The notes: generated by a model from the letters alone, not told the origin. A DNA stretch of 64,000 bases from Corticicoccus populi (GCF_042686195.1 NZ_JBHUOQ010000005.1:1-64000), one strand, 5' to 3'; shown: positions 8,507-17,868, counted from the first letter of the stretch. Numbers and translations: made by a program.

Positions 8507-8577
8507 ATTCCACCCCACCTTTTTTATAATCCTCTCATATTATAGCACAGGAATATCCATTTTACAGTTCAGGCAAC

Positions 8578-9597
8578 TTATACTTCAATCAGATTAAACA
8601 GCTTCTGCATCGCCTTACTCATTGGGAGTTCTCTCACTTGTTTCAGCGGAACAAAATTTTCGTGCGGTGAGAAAGTATATAAAATATATGCTTCCATATA
8701 CCAGACCTTATGTGTAAACACATGCTTCTCACTGCCTGCATGAATGTTCGGCTGATCCAGTGAAAGATTCAAGTCCTCTTCAATATTTTCAATTGAAGTA
8801 TCCACATCATATTTCGGAAATTCATACATTCCTTTCAACAGATTATCCTCCTGTTTACTCAGCAGCACTTCATTCTTATCATTCAGTATAAAAAAGATAT
8901 TATACGATTCTTCTTTTTTTCTTTTCGCCTTTTTCTTCACCGGGAAATCAAACACTGAATGACTGCTGTATGCTTCACAGTGTTCCTGGACAGGACAGAT
9001 TACACATTTCGGTGCACGCGGTGTACACGTTGTTGCTCCAAGCTCCATCAAAGCCTGATTAAAGTCACCTGCTTCCAGAGGAATCAGCGTCTCAATTTCT
9101 TCTTTTATCGATTTCTGTACACTTGCTTTAGTCACATCCCGGGCGTCCTGATTCAATCTTGACATCACACGAAGAACATTGCCGTCGACTGCCGCCAGTG
9201 CATGATTAAATGCGATACTTTGAACAGCACCGCCGATATACGGTCCGACACCCTTCAGTTCAAAAAATTTGTCCGGCTGATCCGGAACTTTCGCATCGTA
9301 CTTGGAACTTACCTCTTTAACAGCCGCTTGGAAATTTCTAATTCTATTATAGTATCCAAGTCCTTCCCAGTCTTTTAAAAGTGCTTCTTCATCAGCATCG
9401 GCTAAATCTGTTAAAAGTGGATACTTCGTTATAAATTTTTTATAATAGGGTATAACAGTAATGACTTGAGTCTGTTGAAGCATGACTTCGCTCAGCCAGA
9501 TTTTGTATGGATCAGTTGTCTCTCTCCAGGGAAGAGATCTTTTATTTGATTGATACCATTCAAGTAAGTTATTATTAAAATCGTTCTTTTTAAACAT
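8578..9597 (-). CDS. mutY: A/G-specific adenine DNA glycosylase MutY
   Basis: A 339-residue repair enzyme that removes adenine mispaired with 8-oxoguanine. WLSEVMLQQTQV carries the catalytic Glu37. The helix-hairpin-helix with Asp is ELKGVGPYIGG followed by AAVDGNV. The 4Fe-4S cluster loop is C-x6-C-x2-C-x5-C (CTPRAPKCVICPVQEHC). A C-terminal NUDIX-like 8-oxoG recognition domain follows (YNIFFILNDKNEVLLSKQ). It is divergent from the yfhP-like gene. Confidence 0.95.
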   Translation of the reverse strand: MFKKNDFNNNLLEWYQSNKRSLPWRETTDPYKIWLSEVMLQQTQVITVIPYYKKFITKYPLLTDLADADEEALLKDWEGLGYYNRIRNFQAAVKEVSSKYDAKVPDQPDKFFELKGVGPYIGGAVQSIAFNHALAAVDGNVLRVMSRLNQDARDVTKASVQKSIKEEIETLIPLEAGDFNQALMELGATTCTPRAPKCVICPVQEHCEAYSSHSVFDFPVKKKAKRKKEESYNIFFILNDKNEVLLSKQEDNLLKGMYEFPKYDVDTSIENIEEDLNLSLDQPNIHAGSEKHVFTHKVWYMEAYILYTFSPHENFVPLKQVRELPMSKAMQKLFNLIEV

Positions 9598-9640
9598 ATC
9601 ATCGTTCCTTATATAAAATTACTTTCAGGAGGGCAGAGCT

Positions 9641-10618
9641 ATGGACACTTTAACACATACATTAATGGGCGGGACACTTGTCGGCCTTGCAACGATTGAT
9701 CCGACATTTGACGCACTGTCGGTCGGCTTTGTCACTGTTGCTGTCGGCGCATCGTTGATTCCCGATATCGATACTGTGATGAAAATGAAAAACAATGCAG
9801 TATATATTACCCATCACCGCGGAATTACGCATTCTCTGCCCTTCACATTTTTAATATGGCCGCTTTTAATTACGCTGCTCGGCGGTTTGATATTTGATCT
9901 GCCGTTTATGAATACGTATCTGTGGGTCCAGCTCGCTGTATTCCTGCATGTGTTTGTAGATATTTTTAATTCATACGGCACCCAGGCACTCCGGCCGCTG
10001 AATCACACATGGATTCAACTCGGGGTCATCAATACCATAGACGTCCCGATTATCGTTATGCATGCCTTATTCTTCATACTATGGTTCTTCGGCTTCAATC
10101 CGGTGACTTTATTTATCATTCTATATGTCACACTCTTTGTCTATTATACCGCAAGATTTATAATGCAGAGATATTTGGAGAAGAAAGTTGAGCAGCAGCT
10201 GCCTGAAGAATATATCAAAAGAGTCTTCTGCCTGCCGACCATTCACTTTTTCGAATGGCGCGTGGTCGTTGTGGCACAAAATTCATACTATGTCGGACGC
10301 AGTTTCAGAGGAAACATCATATTTTATGACCGTTTTAATATCGAAGAAAAAATGCCCGATGCACTGTATAACAGTATCAGGGAAGACCTGAATTTCAAAG
10401 CTTTTACTTTCTTCTCTTCCATCTACCGTTATGAAACAAAAAATATCAGTGAGCACATGATTGAAGTACGCTACATTGATTTAAGGTATTTAAAAGAGGG
10501 CCACTACCCATTTGTCTGCATTTTAAATGTAGACAAATATACAAATGAAATTATCCACAGCTATACCGGCTGGGTATTTACCGAAAATAAACTCCAGCAG
10601 AAGCTGATGAATAATTAA
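9641..10618 (+). CDS. YdjM/YfhP-family metal-dependent hydrolase-like membrane protein
   Basis: A 325-residue protein of the LexA-binding, inner-membrane-associated hydrolase family (YdjM/YfhP). The family signature is at the N-terminus: MDTLTHTLMG, GASLIPDIDT and HHRGITHS, whose His and Asp residues probably bind metal. About four membrane helices follow to residue 175, then a soluble domain. The biochemical role is not established. It has its own AGGAGG ribosome site and diverges from mutY. Confidence 0.82.
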   Translation: MDTLTHTLMGGTLVGLATIDPTFDALSVGFVTVAVGASLIPDIDTVMKMKNNAVYITHHRGITHSLPFTFLIWPLLITLLGGLIFDLPFMNTYLWVQLAVFLHVFVDIFNSYGTQALRPLNHTWIQLGVINTIDVPIIVMHALFFILWFFGFNPVTLFIILYVTLFVYYTARFIMQRYLEKKVEQQLPEEYIKRVFCLPTIHFFEWRVVVVAQNSYYVGRSFRGNIIFYDRFNIEEKMPDALYNSIREDLNFKAFTFFSSIYRYETKNISEHMIEVRYIDLRYLKEGHYPFVCILNVDKYTNEIIHSYTGWVFTENKLQQKLMNN

Positions 10619-10649
10619 ACGACAGGATACTTAATCCTGTCGTTTTTTA
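10617..10649. terminator. Bidirectional terminator
   Basis: AACGACAGGAT pairs with ATCCTGTCGTT, followed by TTTTTT on the plus strand. It separates the yfhP-like gene from the leftward TagG-like gene. Confidence 0.88.
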
Positions 10650-11383
10650 TTGAAATTATAAATATTAAACTTCATCTTCTCATAGAATTTAAATATCCAT
10701 AAGTAAATGACCGCTATTTGTGTAAAAAACAGTACATCATGCGGCAGCCTGTTTACATTCCAGGAAATCCCGGCTGTATTTAACTGCAGACCGTTCACAA
10801 TGTAATAGAACGGATTCAGACTGAGTATATCATTAAACAAATTCGGCAGGTTTTCAGGGAGATAAATAATCGGTACTGATATGATCAGTACTGCAAACAC
10901 TGCCATATTTACTCTGTCATTCGGATTTCCGAATATTAAATACAACAGAGTAAAGGGAATAATTAAAAGAACGCCCACTACTACATAGTACAACAGCGAA
11001 AATATATTCATCTGCCAAAAGCCAATAACCAGTGATGCTGTACTGACAGTGATAGAAAGCATCAATACAAATACAAATGTCTGGAACAGCACTGCAGGCA
11101 TCATCCGGTAAAATATCGGCATGTAATTCACTTTTACAATAGAATCCTTATAAAATGCCGTATTGCGGTTCAATACCACCATGCTGAATAACCAGACCAC
11201 TGTATTTAAACCTATTACAATATATAAATAACGCATGGAGTCAGAGTCATTCAGTGTAAACAACCCAATACTTAAAAACAACAGACTGATCAAATATAAC
11301 AGCAGCGGAGTTAAGTTATGCATCTTAAAATGACTCATCTGATAATAAAAATGCTTGATTAAGTACTTCATATTAAAGTTCAT
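10631..11383 (-). CDS. TagG-like ABC-2 type permease (divergent)
   Basis: A 250-residue protein with six predicted helices. The overall layout and the motif PENLPNLFNDILSLNPFYYI near the end resemble TagG/TarG, the permease that exports wall teichoic acid (LNPFYYIV in the family). It follows a TagH-like protein by nine bases and is surely its partner. It is much diverged from TarG, so it is probably a paralogue with another job, not the essential teichoic acid exporter. No substrate can be assigned. Confidence 0.7.
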   Translation of the reverse strand: MNFNMKYLIKHFYYQMSHFKMHNLTPLLLYLISLLFLSIGLFTLNDSDSMRYLYIVIGLNTVVWLFSMVVLNRNTAFYKDSIVKVNYMPIFYRMMPAVLFQTFVFVLMLSITVSTASLVIGFWQMNIFSLLYYVVVGVLLIIPFTLLYLIFGNPNDRVNMAVFAVLIISVPIIYLPENLPNLFNDILSLNPFYYIVNGLQLNTAGISWNVNRLPHDVLFFTQIAVIYLWIFKFYEKMKFNIYNFNKKRQD

Positions 11384-11392
11384 AACATCCCC

Positions 11393-12892
11393 CTACCTGT
11401 TAATATACGTCCACAGCTTATTTGGACGATCCAGTATCATATATCCGTCGGGCAGCCTGAATATCTGGACATCTGATGTCAGATTAAAATCATTATACAG
11501 TTCCTCAAGATCGACTGCAGTCGTTGTAATCGACAGAACATAACCATTTCTAAGGTGGTAACTGATAGGCAGACCTGACAGTGATACCTGGTATTCATTT
11601 GAAGAAGAAATCGTGAAGTTATTAATAATCTCTTCTTCACTGCGGTTTAAAAACATTGTGTAATACAAATAACTGTCTCCAAAGCTCGGATTCGTATACG
11701 GTATTAATTCTTCCAGCGTCGTTTCAGGATATAAACTTGCCGGATTAAAGTAAATCATATCGTCCTCCGGCACATCAAACGTTTCATCATTAAATTCAAC
11801 AGTGTATGTCCCGTCATCATTTGTACCGACCACATCAAGCAGTGTCATGTTGGGTATTTCCGTACCTCCGATTGACATACTGTCTCCCTGAACAAGTCCA
11901 TACGCCAGACGGTCGGTATCTTCTGATGTATCTACTATACTGACATCCCCGCCTGTATCTGCGCCTGTACCTGTAAAATCAACTTCCATAAATACAACAA
12001 GTGATGCCATCGCCATAATAAAAAACAGTACTAGTGACACAATGATACGCCGTACATTCAATCCGTCAATCACTGAAGTCTGTGTCATATTCAGCCGCTT
12101 CAAATCATACTTATACCTGGCATATTCCGATATATTCTGCTTCCAGTCCAAATCAAACAATGCCTCTTCATCAACATTTTTAATCTGACTTTTCACCCTT
12201 AAATATTCCTGATACCGGCTGACACCCTTTTGAACACTGCCGTCATACCTCACCTGACCGTAACTCAGCCACAGAAAATAATTCGCACTTTCCTTAATGG
12301 CTTGAACGTCACTATCAAGAAGCAATATACCTTTTTCCGCCGCTTCATGACTCCGGACCACTTCTTTGAAACGCGGATAATCTGCTTCAGTCAGATGGTG
12401 GTAGATGTTGCAGAGAACAATAATTTCAAAATCCTCTATCTTCAATGACACTTCAAGCAGAATTAAAGCGAGCTCTCTTCTTGAGAGACTCTTGACCGGT
12501 GTATTCCAGTTTTTTCGGATATAGCTGTACTCTTTTAACAGCTGAAGTGTTTCATTAATCTGCTGCGGGGACAAGTATTCGTCCAGAAGCTCATTTAAAA
12601 ACAAATTCAAATGATGTGGATTCTGCACATGATCCATTACATCGAGTGATAAAACCGGACGTTCCGCTTTTACCCTGCCCGTCTTAGCACGAATTGTACC
12701 GCTGACAATCTCTTTAATATAATAAAGTGTTTCATATGTAGACAAAATCCCCAGCACTTCGCCCTTATAAAGAGTAAAGGAAACATCTTTTAAGAGAAGC
12801 TCATCATCCCGGTCAAGCATCCGGTCTTTGATGGATTCTCTTTCTTTTGCATAAGATAAATTTTGTCCTCTTAATAAAATGATATCCTGCAT
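11393..12892 (-). CDS. TagH-like ABC protein with degenerate ATPase sites and an extracellular domain
   Basis: A 499-residue protein. Residues 1-235 have the layout of a TagH ATP-binding domain and end with YGQVRYDG and YQEYLRVK, as in TagH. Its nucleotide motifs are lost: Walker A is GILSTYETLY (48-57), without the Gly-Lys-Ser/Thr; the signature is SLSRRE (135-140); Walker B is FEIIVLCNI (155-163), without Asp-Glu; no switch His is seen. One helix (281-301) leads to an acidic extracellular domain of about 195 residues. TagH also has a C-terminal extracytoplasmic part. It is probably a non-hydrolysing partner of the TagG-like permease. Confidence 0.75.
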   Translation of the reverse strand: MQDIILLRGQNLSYAKERESIKDRMLDRDDELLLKDVSFTLYKGEVLGILSTYETLYYIKEIVSGTIRAKTGRVKAERPVLSLDVMDHVQNPHHLNLFLNELLDEYLSPQQINETLQLLKEYSYIRKNWNTPVKSLSRRELALILLEVSLKIEDFEIIVLCNIYHHLTEADYPRFKEVVRSHEAAEKGILLLDSDVQAIKESANYFLWLSYGQVRYDGSVQKGVSRYQEYLRVKSQIKNVDEEALFDLDWKQNISEYARYKYDLKRLNMTQTSVIDGLNVRRIIVSLVLFFIMAMASLVVFMEVDFTGTGADTGGDVSIVDTSEDTDRLAYGLVQGDSMSIGGTEIPNMTLLDVVGTNDDGTYTVEFNDETFDVPEDDMIYFNPASLYPETTLEELIPYTNPSFGDSYLYYTMFLNRSEEEIINNFTISSSNEYQVSLSGLPISYHLRNGYVLSITTTAVDLEELYNDFNLTSDVQIFRLPDGYMILDRPNKLWTYINR

Positions 12893-12895
12893 TGC

Positions 12896-13216
12896 TTATC
12901 CTTTCCGGCCTAATTGAAGCATACTCACAGGAATTCCGGTTTCACTGTCCGTACCTCCAATAAAAAACCCCCACGCGAAAATACCTTTCAAGTGTTCCAC
13001 CTTAAAATACTGCTCCTCATTACCGATGACTTTATATATTTTGCCTGCTTCAATCTGTGACAAATCAATCAAGTAACTTTCTGCTATCAGCACCTGTCTT
13101 TCAAGTACACGGTACTCATTTTCAATTCCCATCATCTCGGCTTTCCGCATCTTTTCTCTTTTATCACCGATATAATACTCAATTTCTCTTCTAGTCATCA
13201 TGTTCAAAGATTTCAT
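12896..13216 (-). CDS. yfhH: YfhH family protein (DUF1811)
   Basis: A protein of about 106 residues matching the YfhH/DUF1811 family: a helical N-terminal part (MTRREIEYYIGDKREKMRKA) and a C-terminal SH3-like beta part (GKIYKVIGNEEQYFKVEHLKG). Its function is unknown. It overlaps the 3' end of recX and sits beside recX as in B. subtilis. The ATG at 13216 is preceded by GGCGG at good spacing; the TTG at 13222 and ATGs at 13201 and 13198 are alternatives. Confidence 0.8.
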   Translation of the reverse strand: MKSLNMMTRREIEYYIGDKREKMRKAEMMGIENEYRVLERQVLIAESYLIDLSQIEAGKIYKVIGNEEQYFKVEHLKGIFAWGFFIGGTDSETGIPVSMLQLGRKG

Positions 13217-13982
13217 CTTCAATTCCGCCTATCTTTTCCTCAATCAATTGATAATTATAACCTTTTCTGAGTAAACTTTGAATCAATTTACTTTTTAATT
13301 TCCAGCCGCTTTCACGAGTCCGGTATTTATTATAATATTTCTCAAAATCTTTCTCAAAAAAAGAAGTATCATCAAAATCATCATTGAAGTCAATCAATTC
13401 AAAATGGTGGTTCATATACCCCTTCACCATCATTTTTTCTTTAAGTTTCATCTGGAACTGCCTGTAAGCACCTTTGTACTTCTTCAGTTCTTTATCTTTT
13501 ATTTTGTTCATCCGGTCCGCATCAATTGAATCATCAAAATCACGCACTGCCTCATCAATTAAAAACTGATTCAACCGGTGTTTCTTCAACTCCCTCTGGA
13601 GGAGACCCGGCCCTTTCAGTGTGGTGTTAAGCATCGTATTTTTTAACGCCTCTGCATACCTCTTGTCATCAATATAACCCTCCTGCATCAGACGGTCAAC
13701 GGTATGTGCAGCAACCTGTTCCATAAAATCTCCATCTAATAAATACTGCTCTACTTCGTATTTTGAACGGAGTTTATAACTGATATACTTCAACGCTTTA
13801 ATATATGCTTCATCGTAACTGATACCTTCCATTATTTCATCTAATTCATCTTCATCCAGTTCACGGCCGGATATCAGACGGTATCTTACGACGGACTCTT
13901 CATGCGCCCGGAATTTTTGTCCGTCACTCAAATGAACGATAAACATCTGTTTTTTTGCTGCTTCAACTTTTTGAATCTTCAT
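13191..13982 (-). CDS. recX: Recombination regulator RecX
   Basis: A 263-residue regulator that binds RecA and modulates its filaments. It is rich in charged helices arranged as three-helix repeats (YKALKYISYKLRSKYEVEQYL, VDRLMQEGYIDDKRYAEAL, VRDFDD repeats), typical of Firmicute RecX of this length. It is the first gene of a leftward unit with yfhH and the TagGH-like pair; the yfhH start lies inside its end. Confidence 0.9.
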   Translation of the reverse strand: MKIQKVEAAKKQMFIVHLSDGQKFRAHEESVVRYRLISGRELDEDELDEIMEGISYDEAYIKALKYISYKLRSKYEVEQYLLDGDFMEQVAAHTVDRLMQEGYIDDKRYAEALKNTMLNTTLKGPGLLQRELKKHRLNQFLIDEAVRDFDDSIDADRMNKIKDKELKKYKGAYRQFQMKLKEKMMVKGYMNHHFELIDFNDDFDDTSFFEKDFEKYYNKYRTRESGWKLKSKLIQSLLRKGYNYQLIEEKIGGIEDEIFEHDD

Positions 13983-14010
13983 ATCATCACCCCGGAAAGT
14001 AAATCCATTT

Positions 14011-14037
14011 AAAAAGAGAGGATAATACTATCCTCTC
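14011..14037 (-). terminator. Terminator after the 51-residue membrane protein gene
   Basis: GAGAGGATA pairs with TATCCTCTC (14016-14037) and is followed on the minus strand by TTTTT. Confidence 0.8.
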
Positions 14038-14060
14038 CATTATCTCTATAAAATTTAAAA

Positions 14061-14216
14061 TTATATTCTTCTGTTCAATGCTTCCTCAGGTGTATCCACT
14101 TCAACTGAAGATTTGCTTGGCAACGCTTTTTGCAGAAAATAGCCAAGTACACCGGCGAAAGTAAGAATGACAAACATAAATGCCAGGAAGATTAAACCCA
14201 TCATTCCAAAACTCAT
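14061..14216 (-). CDS. Small membrane protein, 51 residues
   Basis: A short reading frame with a strong ribosome site (AGGGGGA, seven bases before the ATG). It encodes one N-terminal membrane helix (MSFGMMGLIFLAFMFVILTF onward, to about residue 29), then a polar tail that ends PEEALNRRI. A terminator follows, so the unit is complete. It is in the gap between recX and ampS. I do not recognise a family; small single-helix proteins of this kind often act as membrane adaptors, but no role can be inferred. Confidence 0.72.
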   Translation of the reverse strand: MSFGMMGLIFLAFMFVILTFAGVLGYFLQKALPSKSSVEVDTPEEALNRRI

Positions 14217-14290
14217 AACGCTTCCCCCTCTAATAGACTTTACATATTAATCATATTTTATCATAAATAAAGTGAATTGTTGAGTGCTTT

Positions 14291-15523
14291 TTAGAATGCC
14301 CAGTTCCCATCTTTAAAGATCTGTGTTTCTTCTCCGTCCTTTGAAACACCATAAATATTCAGAGCTTTCGAACCAATCATAAAATCAACATGGGTAATGG
14401 AATCATTCAGCCCTGCTGCTTCAAGCTCCTCACGGGACATCTCTTTTCCGCCTTCGACTGAAAAAGCATATGCACTTCCTAAAGCAATATGACATGAAGC
14501 ATTTTCATCAAACAGCGTATTATAGAATAAAATGCCTGTATTTGAAATCGGTGAGTCATCCGGCACTAATGCCACTTCACCTAAGTGTTTTGCACCATCA
14601 TCCGTTTCAAGAATGTTTTTCAGGATGTCATAACCCTCTCCTGCTTCATAATCAACGACTTTCCCATTTTCAAATGTCAATTTGAAATCATCAATAATAT
14701 TGCCGCCGTAGCTTAACGGCAGTGTATTCGACACGTATCCGTTCACGCCGGTTTTCTTAGGTGCAGTAAATACTTCCTCAGTCGGCATATTTGCCATGAA
14801 TGAATCGCCTTCATCATTATTACTGGATGCCCCGGCCCAGATGTGACCATCAGGCAGTTCCATAGTGAAGTTTGTTCCAGGTGACTCATATCTCAATGCT
14901 TCAAACTGCTTCCCGTTTAAATAATCCACTTTCTCATGAAGTGTTTTATCATGTTTTTCCCATGCCTCAACAGGATTTTCCTGATCCGCACGGACAGTAT
15001 ACAGAATTAAATCCAAAAGTGCCTCTAATGCCTCTTCTTCAGATTTATCAGGATAAACCAGTTTTGCCCATTCTTTAGAAGGGTAACCGGCAACACACCA
15101 GCTGTGGTAATCCGACTGGATTCTCTCTGAGAAATCTTTAAATGCTTTCCCTTGTGCAATTTGCATTTTTTGAAGTTTTTCAGATTCAATACCTTTTAAA
15201 AGTTCCGGAGATGACGATGTGATACTTAAAAATCCTGCACGTTCGTCTGAATAGAACATTCTTTCATCAACAGCCCACTGATGTACGTTTGAAAGTTCAT
15301 CCGCTGATTGATTTTCAACATGAAGTCTTGTCAAAGCATCATCGCTGATATTGACCTTTACTTCTTTTGCACCTGCACTGTATGCTTTTTCCGTCACCAG
15401 TCTGACAAGCGGCAGCGCATCGGAAGATGTTCGGATAAATACTCTCCCGTCAGGCTGCACATTAAGACCGACTTCAACTAATAGTGATGCATACTGTTCC
15501 AGTTTCTGATTTAATTCACTCAT
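14291..15523 (-). CDS. ampS: Aminopeptidase AmpS/PepS, M29 family
   Basis: A 410-residue metallo-aminopeptidase that trims N-terminal residues from peptides in the cytoplasm. Family metal ligands are visible in NMPTEEVFTAP (Glu), GEVALVP (Glu), ASCHIALG (His), THVDFMIG (His and Asp). The length matches staphylococcal AmpS. The UPF0435 gene lies 12 bases upstream and is likely cotranscribed. Confidence 0.9.
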   Translation of the reverse strand: MSELNQKLEQYASLLVEVGLNVQPDGRVFIRTSSDALPLVRLVTEKAYSAGAKEVKVNISDDALTRLHVENQSADELSNVHQWAVDERMFYSDERAGFLSITSSSPELLKGIESEKLQKMQIAQGKAFKDFSERIQSDYHSWCVAGYPSKEWAKLVYPDKSEEEALEALLDLILYTVRADQENPVEAWEKHDKTLHEKVDYLNGKQFEALRYESPGTNFTMELPDGHIWAGASSNNDEGDSFMANMPTEEVFTAPKKTGVNGYVSNTLPLSYGGNIIDDFKLTFENGKVVDYEAGEGYDILKNILETDDGAKHLGEVALVPDDSPISNTGILFYNTLFDENASCHIALGSAYAFSVEGGKEMSREELEAAGLNDSITHVDFMIGSKALNIYGVSKDGEETQIFKDGNWAF

Positions 15524-15535
15524 GATTTTTCCCCT

Positions 15536-15733
15536 TTACTTTCTAAGTTTAGACAGTTCTTCTATAATTGCACTTTGTTCTCTCGGCGTAATATCTCCTC
15601 TGGCTGTCACCATCTTATAGAATTCCGTAATTTCCTCCAGATATTCATCATTGAAATCCTCCGGACGCAACAGTCCTTTGTTCACTACATTCAAACGTTC
15701 TTCAATCGCCTCTAACATCTCAGTTTTATTCAT
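15536..15733 (-). CDS. UPF0435 (DUF1128) protein
   Basis: A helical cytoplasmic protein of 65 residues of the DUF1128/UPF0435 (YfkK) family, recognised from MLEAIEERLNVVNKGLL and the RGDITPREQSAIIEEL end. The function is unknown. The ATG at 15733 follows GGGAAGAG; a TTG at 15760 gives nine extra residues but lacks a ribosome site. The AmpS gene follows. Confidence 0.82.
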   Translation of the reverse strand: MNKTEMLEAIEERLNVVNKGLLRPEDFNDEYLEEITEFYKMVTARGDITPREQSAIIEELSKLRK

Positions 15734-15898
15734 ACTTTCTCTTCCCTTCAATACCGTCAATATATGTACATAAATAATATAACAAATATGATTGATATTT
15801 AAAAATTAAATATTTAAATATATAATGATGTATATAAGTTTAGATTTGTTTTAAAATGGTTATATCATGTTATAAGGACAATCGAGAGGAGATTTTTT

Positions 15899-16216
15899 AT
15901 GAAGAACAAACTTATCCCTGCTATTTTAATTGGTGCCGGTATCGGGGCTGCACTCAGTTTAATTGATAAGAGTACACGTGATTCTGTGCTTCAAGGGGGA
16001 AAAGACATTCAGTATTATGCAACACACCCTGATGAAATTAAAAACAAACTTCAGACGCAGTCAAACGAGCCGTCTAAATTTGACCAGATTAAAGATGAAA
16101 TTCTCTTCTGGAAAGAAACAATTGAAGAAATCCGTAAAAATAATCCAGAACTTGAACAATCGATTATCAATGCAAAAAATACACTTGCAGAACTCCGCGA
16201 ACAGAAGAATTCATAA
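15899..16216 (+). CDS. YtxH-like protein
   Basis: A 105-residue protein with one N-terminal glycine-rich hydrophobic segment (LIPAILIGAGIGAALSLI, residues 5-22), and a coiled-coil-prone charged remainder, the form of YtxH/general stress-type proteins. GAGAGGAG lies before the ATG. It precedes the YihY gene but a terminator lies between. Its role is not known. Confidence 0.72.
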   Translation: MKNKLIPAILIGAGIGAALSLIDKSTRDSVLQGGKDIQYYATHPDEIKNKLQTQSNEPSKFDQIKDEILFWKETIEEIRKNNPELEQSIINAKNTLAELREQKNS

Positions 16217-16224
16217 TATGTTGT

Positions 16225-16256
16225 TAAAAGGACTAGCTTCTGACTAGTCCTTTTCT
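16225..16256 (+). terminator. Terminator after the YtxH-like gene
   Basis: AAAAGGACTAG pairs with CTAGTCCTTTT around CTTCTGA. It stands just before the ribosome site of the YihY gene. Confidence 0.8.
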
Positions 16257-16276
16257 GCTAAATAAGGAGGATGAAA

Positions 16277-17296
16277 ATGGCGAAAAAAACATCAAATCAA
16301 TCAAAATACCTGAGTCAGATCAATAAAGAATCTGATGAACAGAAGCATAAACTCTTCAATAAAGATGATGTTTTTGTTGAGGACATGGAATTTAAATCCA
16401 AAACACCGAATAAAGAAAATCAGACACTTTATGTATCCAAAATCAATAAACCTGCACCACTGATCGATAACCCGAACTTTTTTCAAAAGTTAATGTTCAG
16501 ATTCGGCAAAGATAATACATCCGGGATGGCAGCGCAGCTCGCTTATTACTTCTTACTTGCAATTTTCCCGCTGCTCATATTCCTGTTGACGCTTCTGCCG
16601 TTGTTTCAAATTGATCAGGAATCTTTGACCGGAATGATCAGAGACTACATTCCATCTGATATTGCCGGAACACTCGAAGGAATTATTACGGATGTTATGG
16701 CGTCATCAAACGGCGGTCTGTTATCTTTTGGTTTAATTGCCACCCTGTGGTCGGCATCGAATGGTATGACTGCACTGATGAACGCATTTAATGTTGCCTA
16801 TGATGTTGAAGATAACCGAAACTTTCTTGTCGCAAAAGGTCTTTCATTAGTATTTACAGTCATTTTGGCATTATCTGTGTTATTGACATTTGTACTGGTG
16901 GTATTCGGCGGCCAAATTGGTACACTGCTGTTTGATACTATCGGACTCGGTTCTGAATTTGAGACACTATGGAGCCTTGTGAGAAATGTTCTTCCTGTTA
17001 TTTTAGTATTCGTTGTATTCTCGGTGATGTATTTAACTGCACCAAATATTAAACTGGATATTAAATCTATCCTTCCGGGTGCTGTGTTTACCACAGTCAT
17101 GTTCCTTGTTGCATCCTGGGGATTCAGCTTTTACGTTTCAAACTTCGGTAATTACTCTGCCACTTACGGGAGTCTTGCCGGTGCAATTATTTTAGTCTTT
17201 TGGTTATATATCACTGGTGTTATTATTATATTAGGCGCGCAGATTAATGCGATTATGCACGTCAAACATGTCGTTAATCAAGAGGATGAAGAATAA
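16277..17296 (+). CDS. YihY/virulence factor BrkB family membrane protein
   Basis: A protein of 339 residues. A charged cytoplasmic N-terminus of about 70 residues is followed by six membrane helices. The family motifs TSGMAAQLAYYFLLAIFPLL and FWLYITGVIIILGAQINA are clear. Family members were once called RNase BN, which is not supported now; the function is open. The ATG at 16277 lies six bases after AAGGAGG, so it is preferred over 16271. Its stop codon overlaps the carbonic anhydrase ATG by one base. Confidence 0.88.
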   Translation: MAKKTSNQSKYLSQINKESDEQKHKLFNKDDVFVEDMEFKSKTPNKENQTLYVSKINKPAPLIDNPNFFQKLMFRFGKDNTSGMAAQLAYYFLLAIFPLLIFLLTLLPLFQIDQESLTGMIRDYIPSDIAGTLEGIITDVMASSNGGLLSFGLIATLWSASNGMTALMNAFNVAYDVEDNRNFLVAKGLSLVFTVILALSVLLTFVLVVFGGQIGTLLFDTIGLGSEFETLWSLVRNVLPVILVFVVFSVMYLTAPNIKLDIKSILPGAVFTTVMFLVASWGFSFYVSNFGNYSATYGSLAGAIILVFWLYITGVIIILGAQINAIMHVKHVVNQEDEE

Positions 17297-17859
17297 TGGA
17301 ATTATTATATGAATTACTGGAGTACAACAAAAAATTTGTAGAAACTAAAGAATACGAGAATTACATTGTTGAAAAATCTCCGAAGAAAAAAATGGTACTC
17401 GTTTCATGTATGGACACAAGACTGACTGAAATGTCCTTTAAATCTTTAGGGCTGAAAAGCGGCGACATCAAACACATTCAAAATGCCGGTGCGGTTATTT
17501 CACATCCTTACGGCAGTACTATACGCAGTATTCTCGTTGCTGTATACATGCTTGGTGTAGATGAAGTTGTCATTATGGGACACCATGACTGCGGATTCGG
17601 TGCCCTGCAGCCTGAGCCGATGCTTGAAGAGATGAAATCACGCGGCATCAAAGATGAAACACTGAATACACTGAGACATGCCGGTATTGATATTGATAAC
17701 TGGCTGAAAGGTTTCAACAGTGTAGAAGAAAGTGTTACTGAAGGCGTGAATACTGTTAAAACTCATCCGCTTCTCACAAAAGATGTACCGGTTCACGGAC
17801 TTGTAATCAACCCGGATAACGGGAAAGTTGATTTAATCGTTGACGGTTATAAAAACTAA
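17296..17859 (+). CDS. Beta-class carbonic anhydrase
   Basis: A 187-residue zinc enzyme that interconverts CO2 and bicarbonate. Zinc ligands are C38, H96 and C99 (SCMDTR and GHHDCGFG), with the D40-R42 dyad of the class. It is translationally coupled to the YihY gene through a TAATG overlap. The sequence is of the short Firmicute subtype. Confidence 0.92.
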   Translation: MELLYELLEYNKKFVETKEYENYIVEKSPKKKMVLVSCMDTRLTEMSFKSLGLKSGDIKHIQNAGAVISHPYGSTIRSILVAVYMLGVDEVVIMGHHDCGFGALQPEPMLEEMKSRGIKDETLNTLRHAGIDIDNWLKGFNSVEESVTEGVNTVKTHPLLTKDVPVHGLVINPDNGKVDLIVDGYKN

Positions 17860-17868
17860 ATGAGTAAC

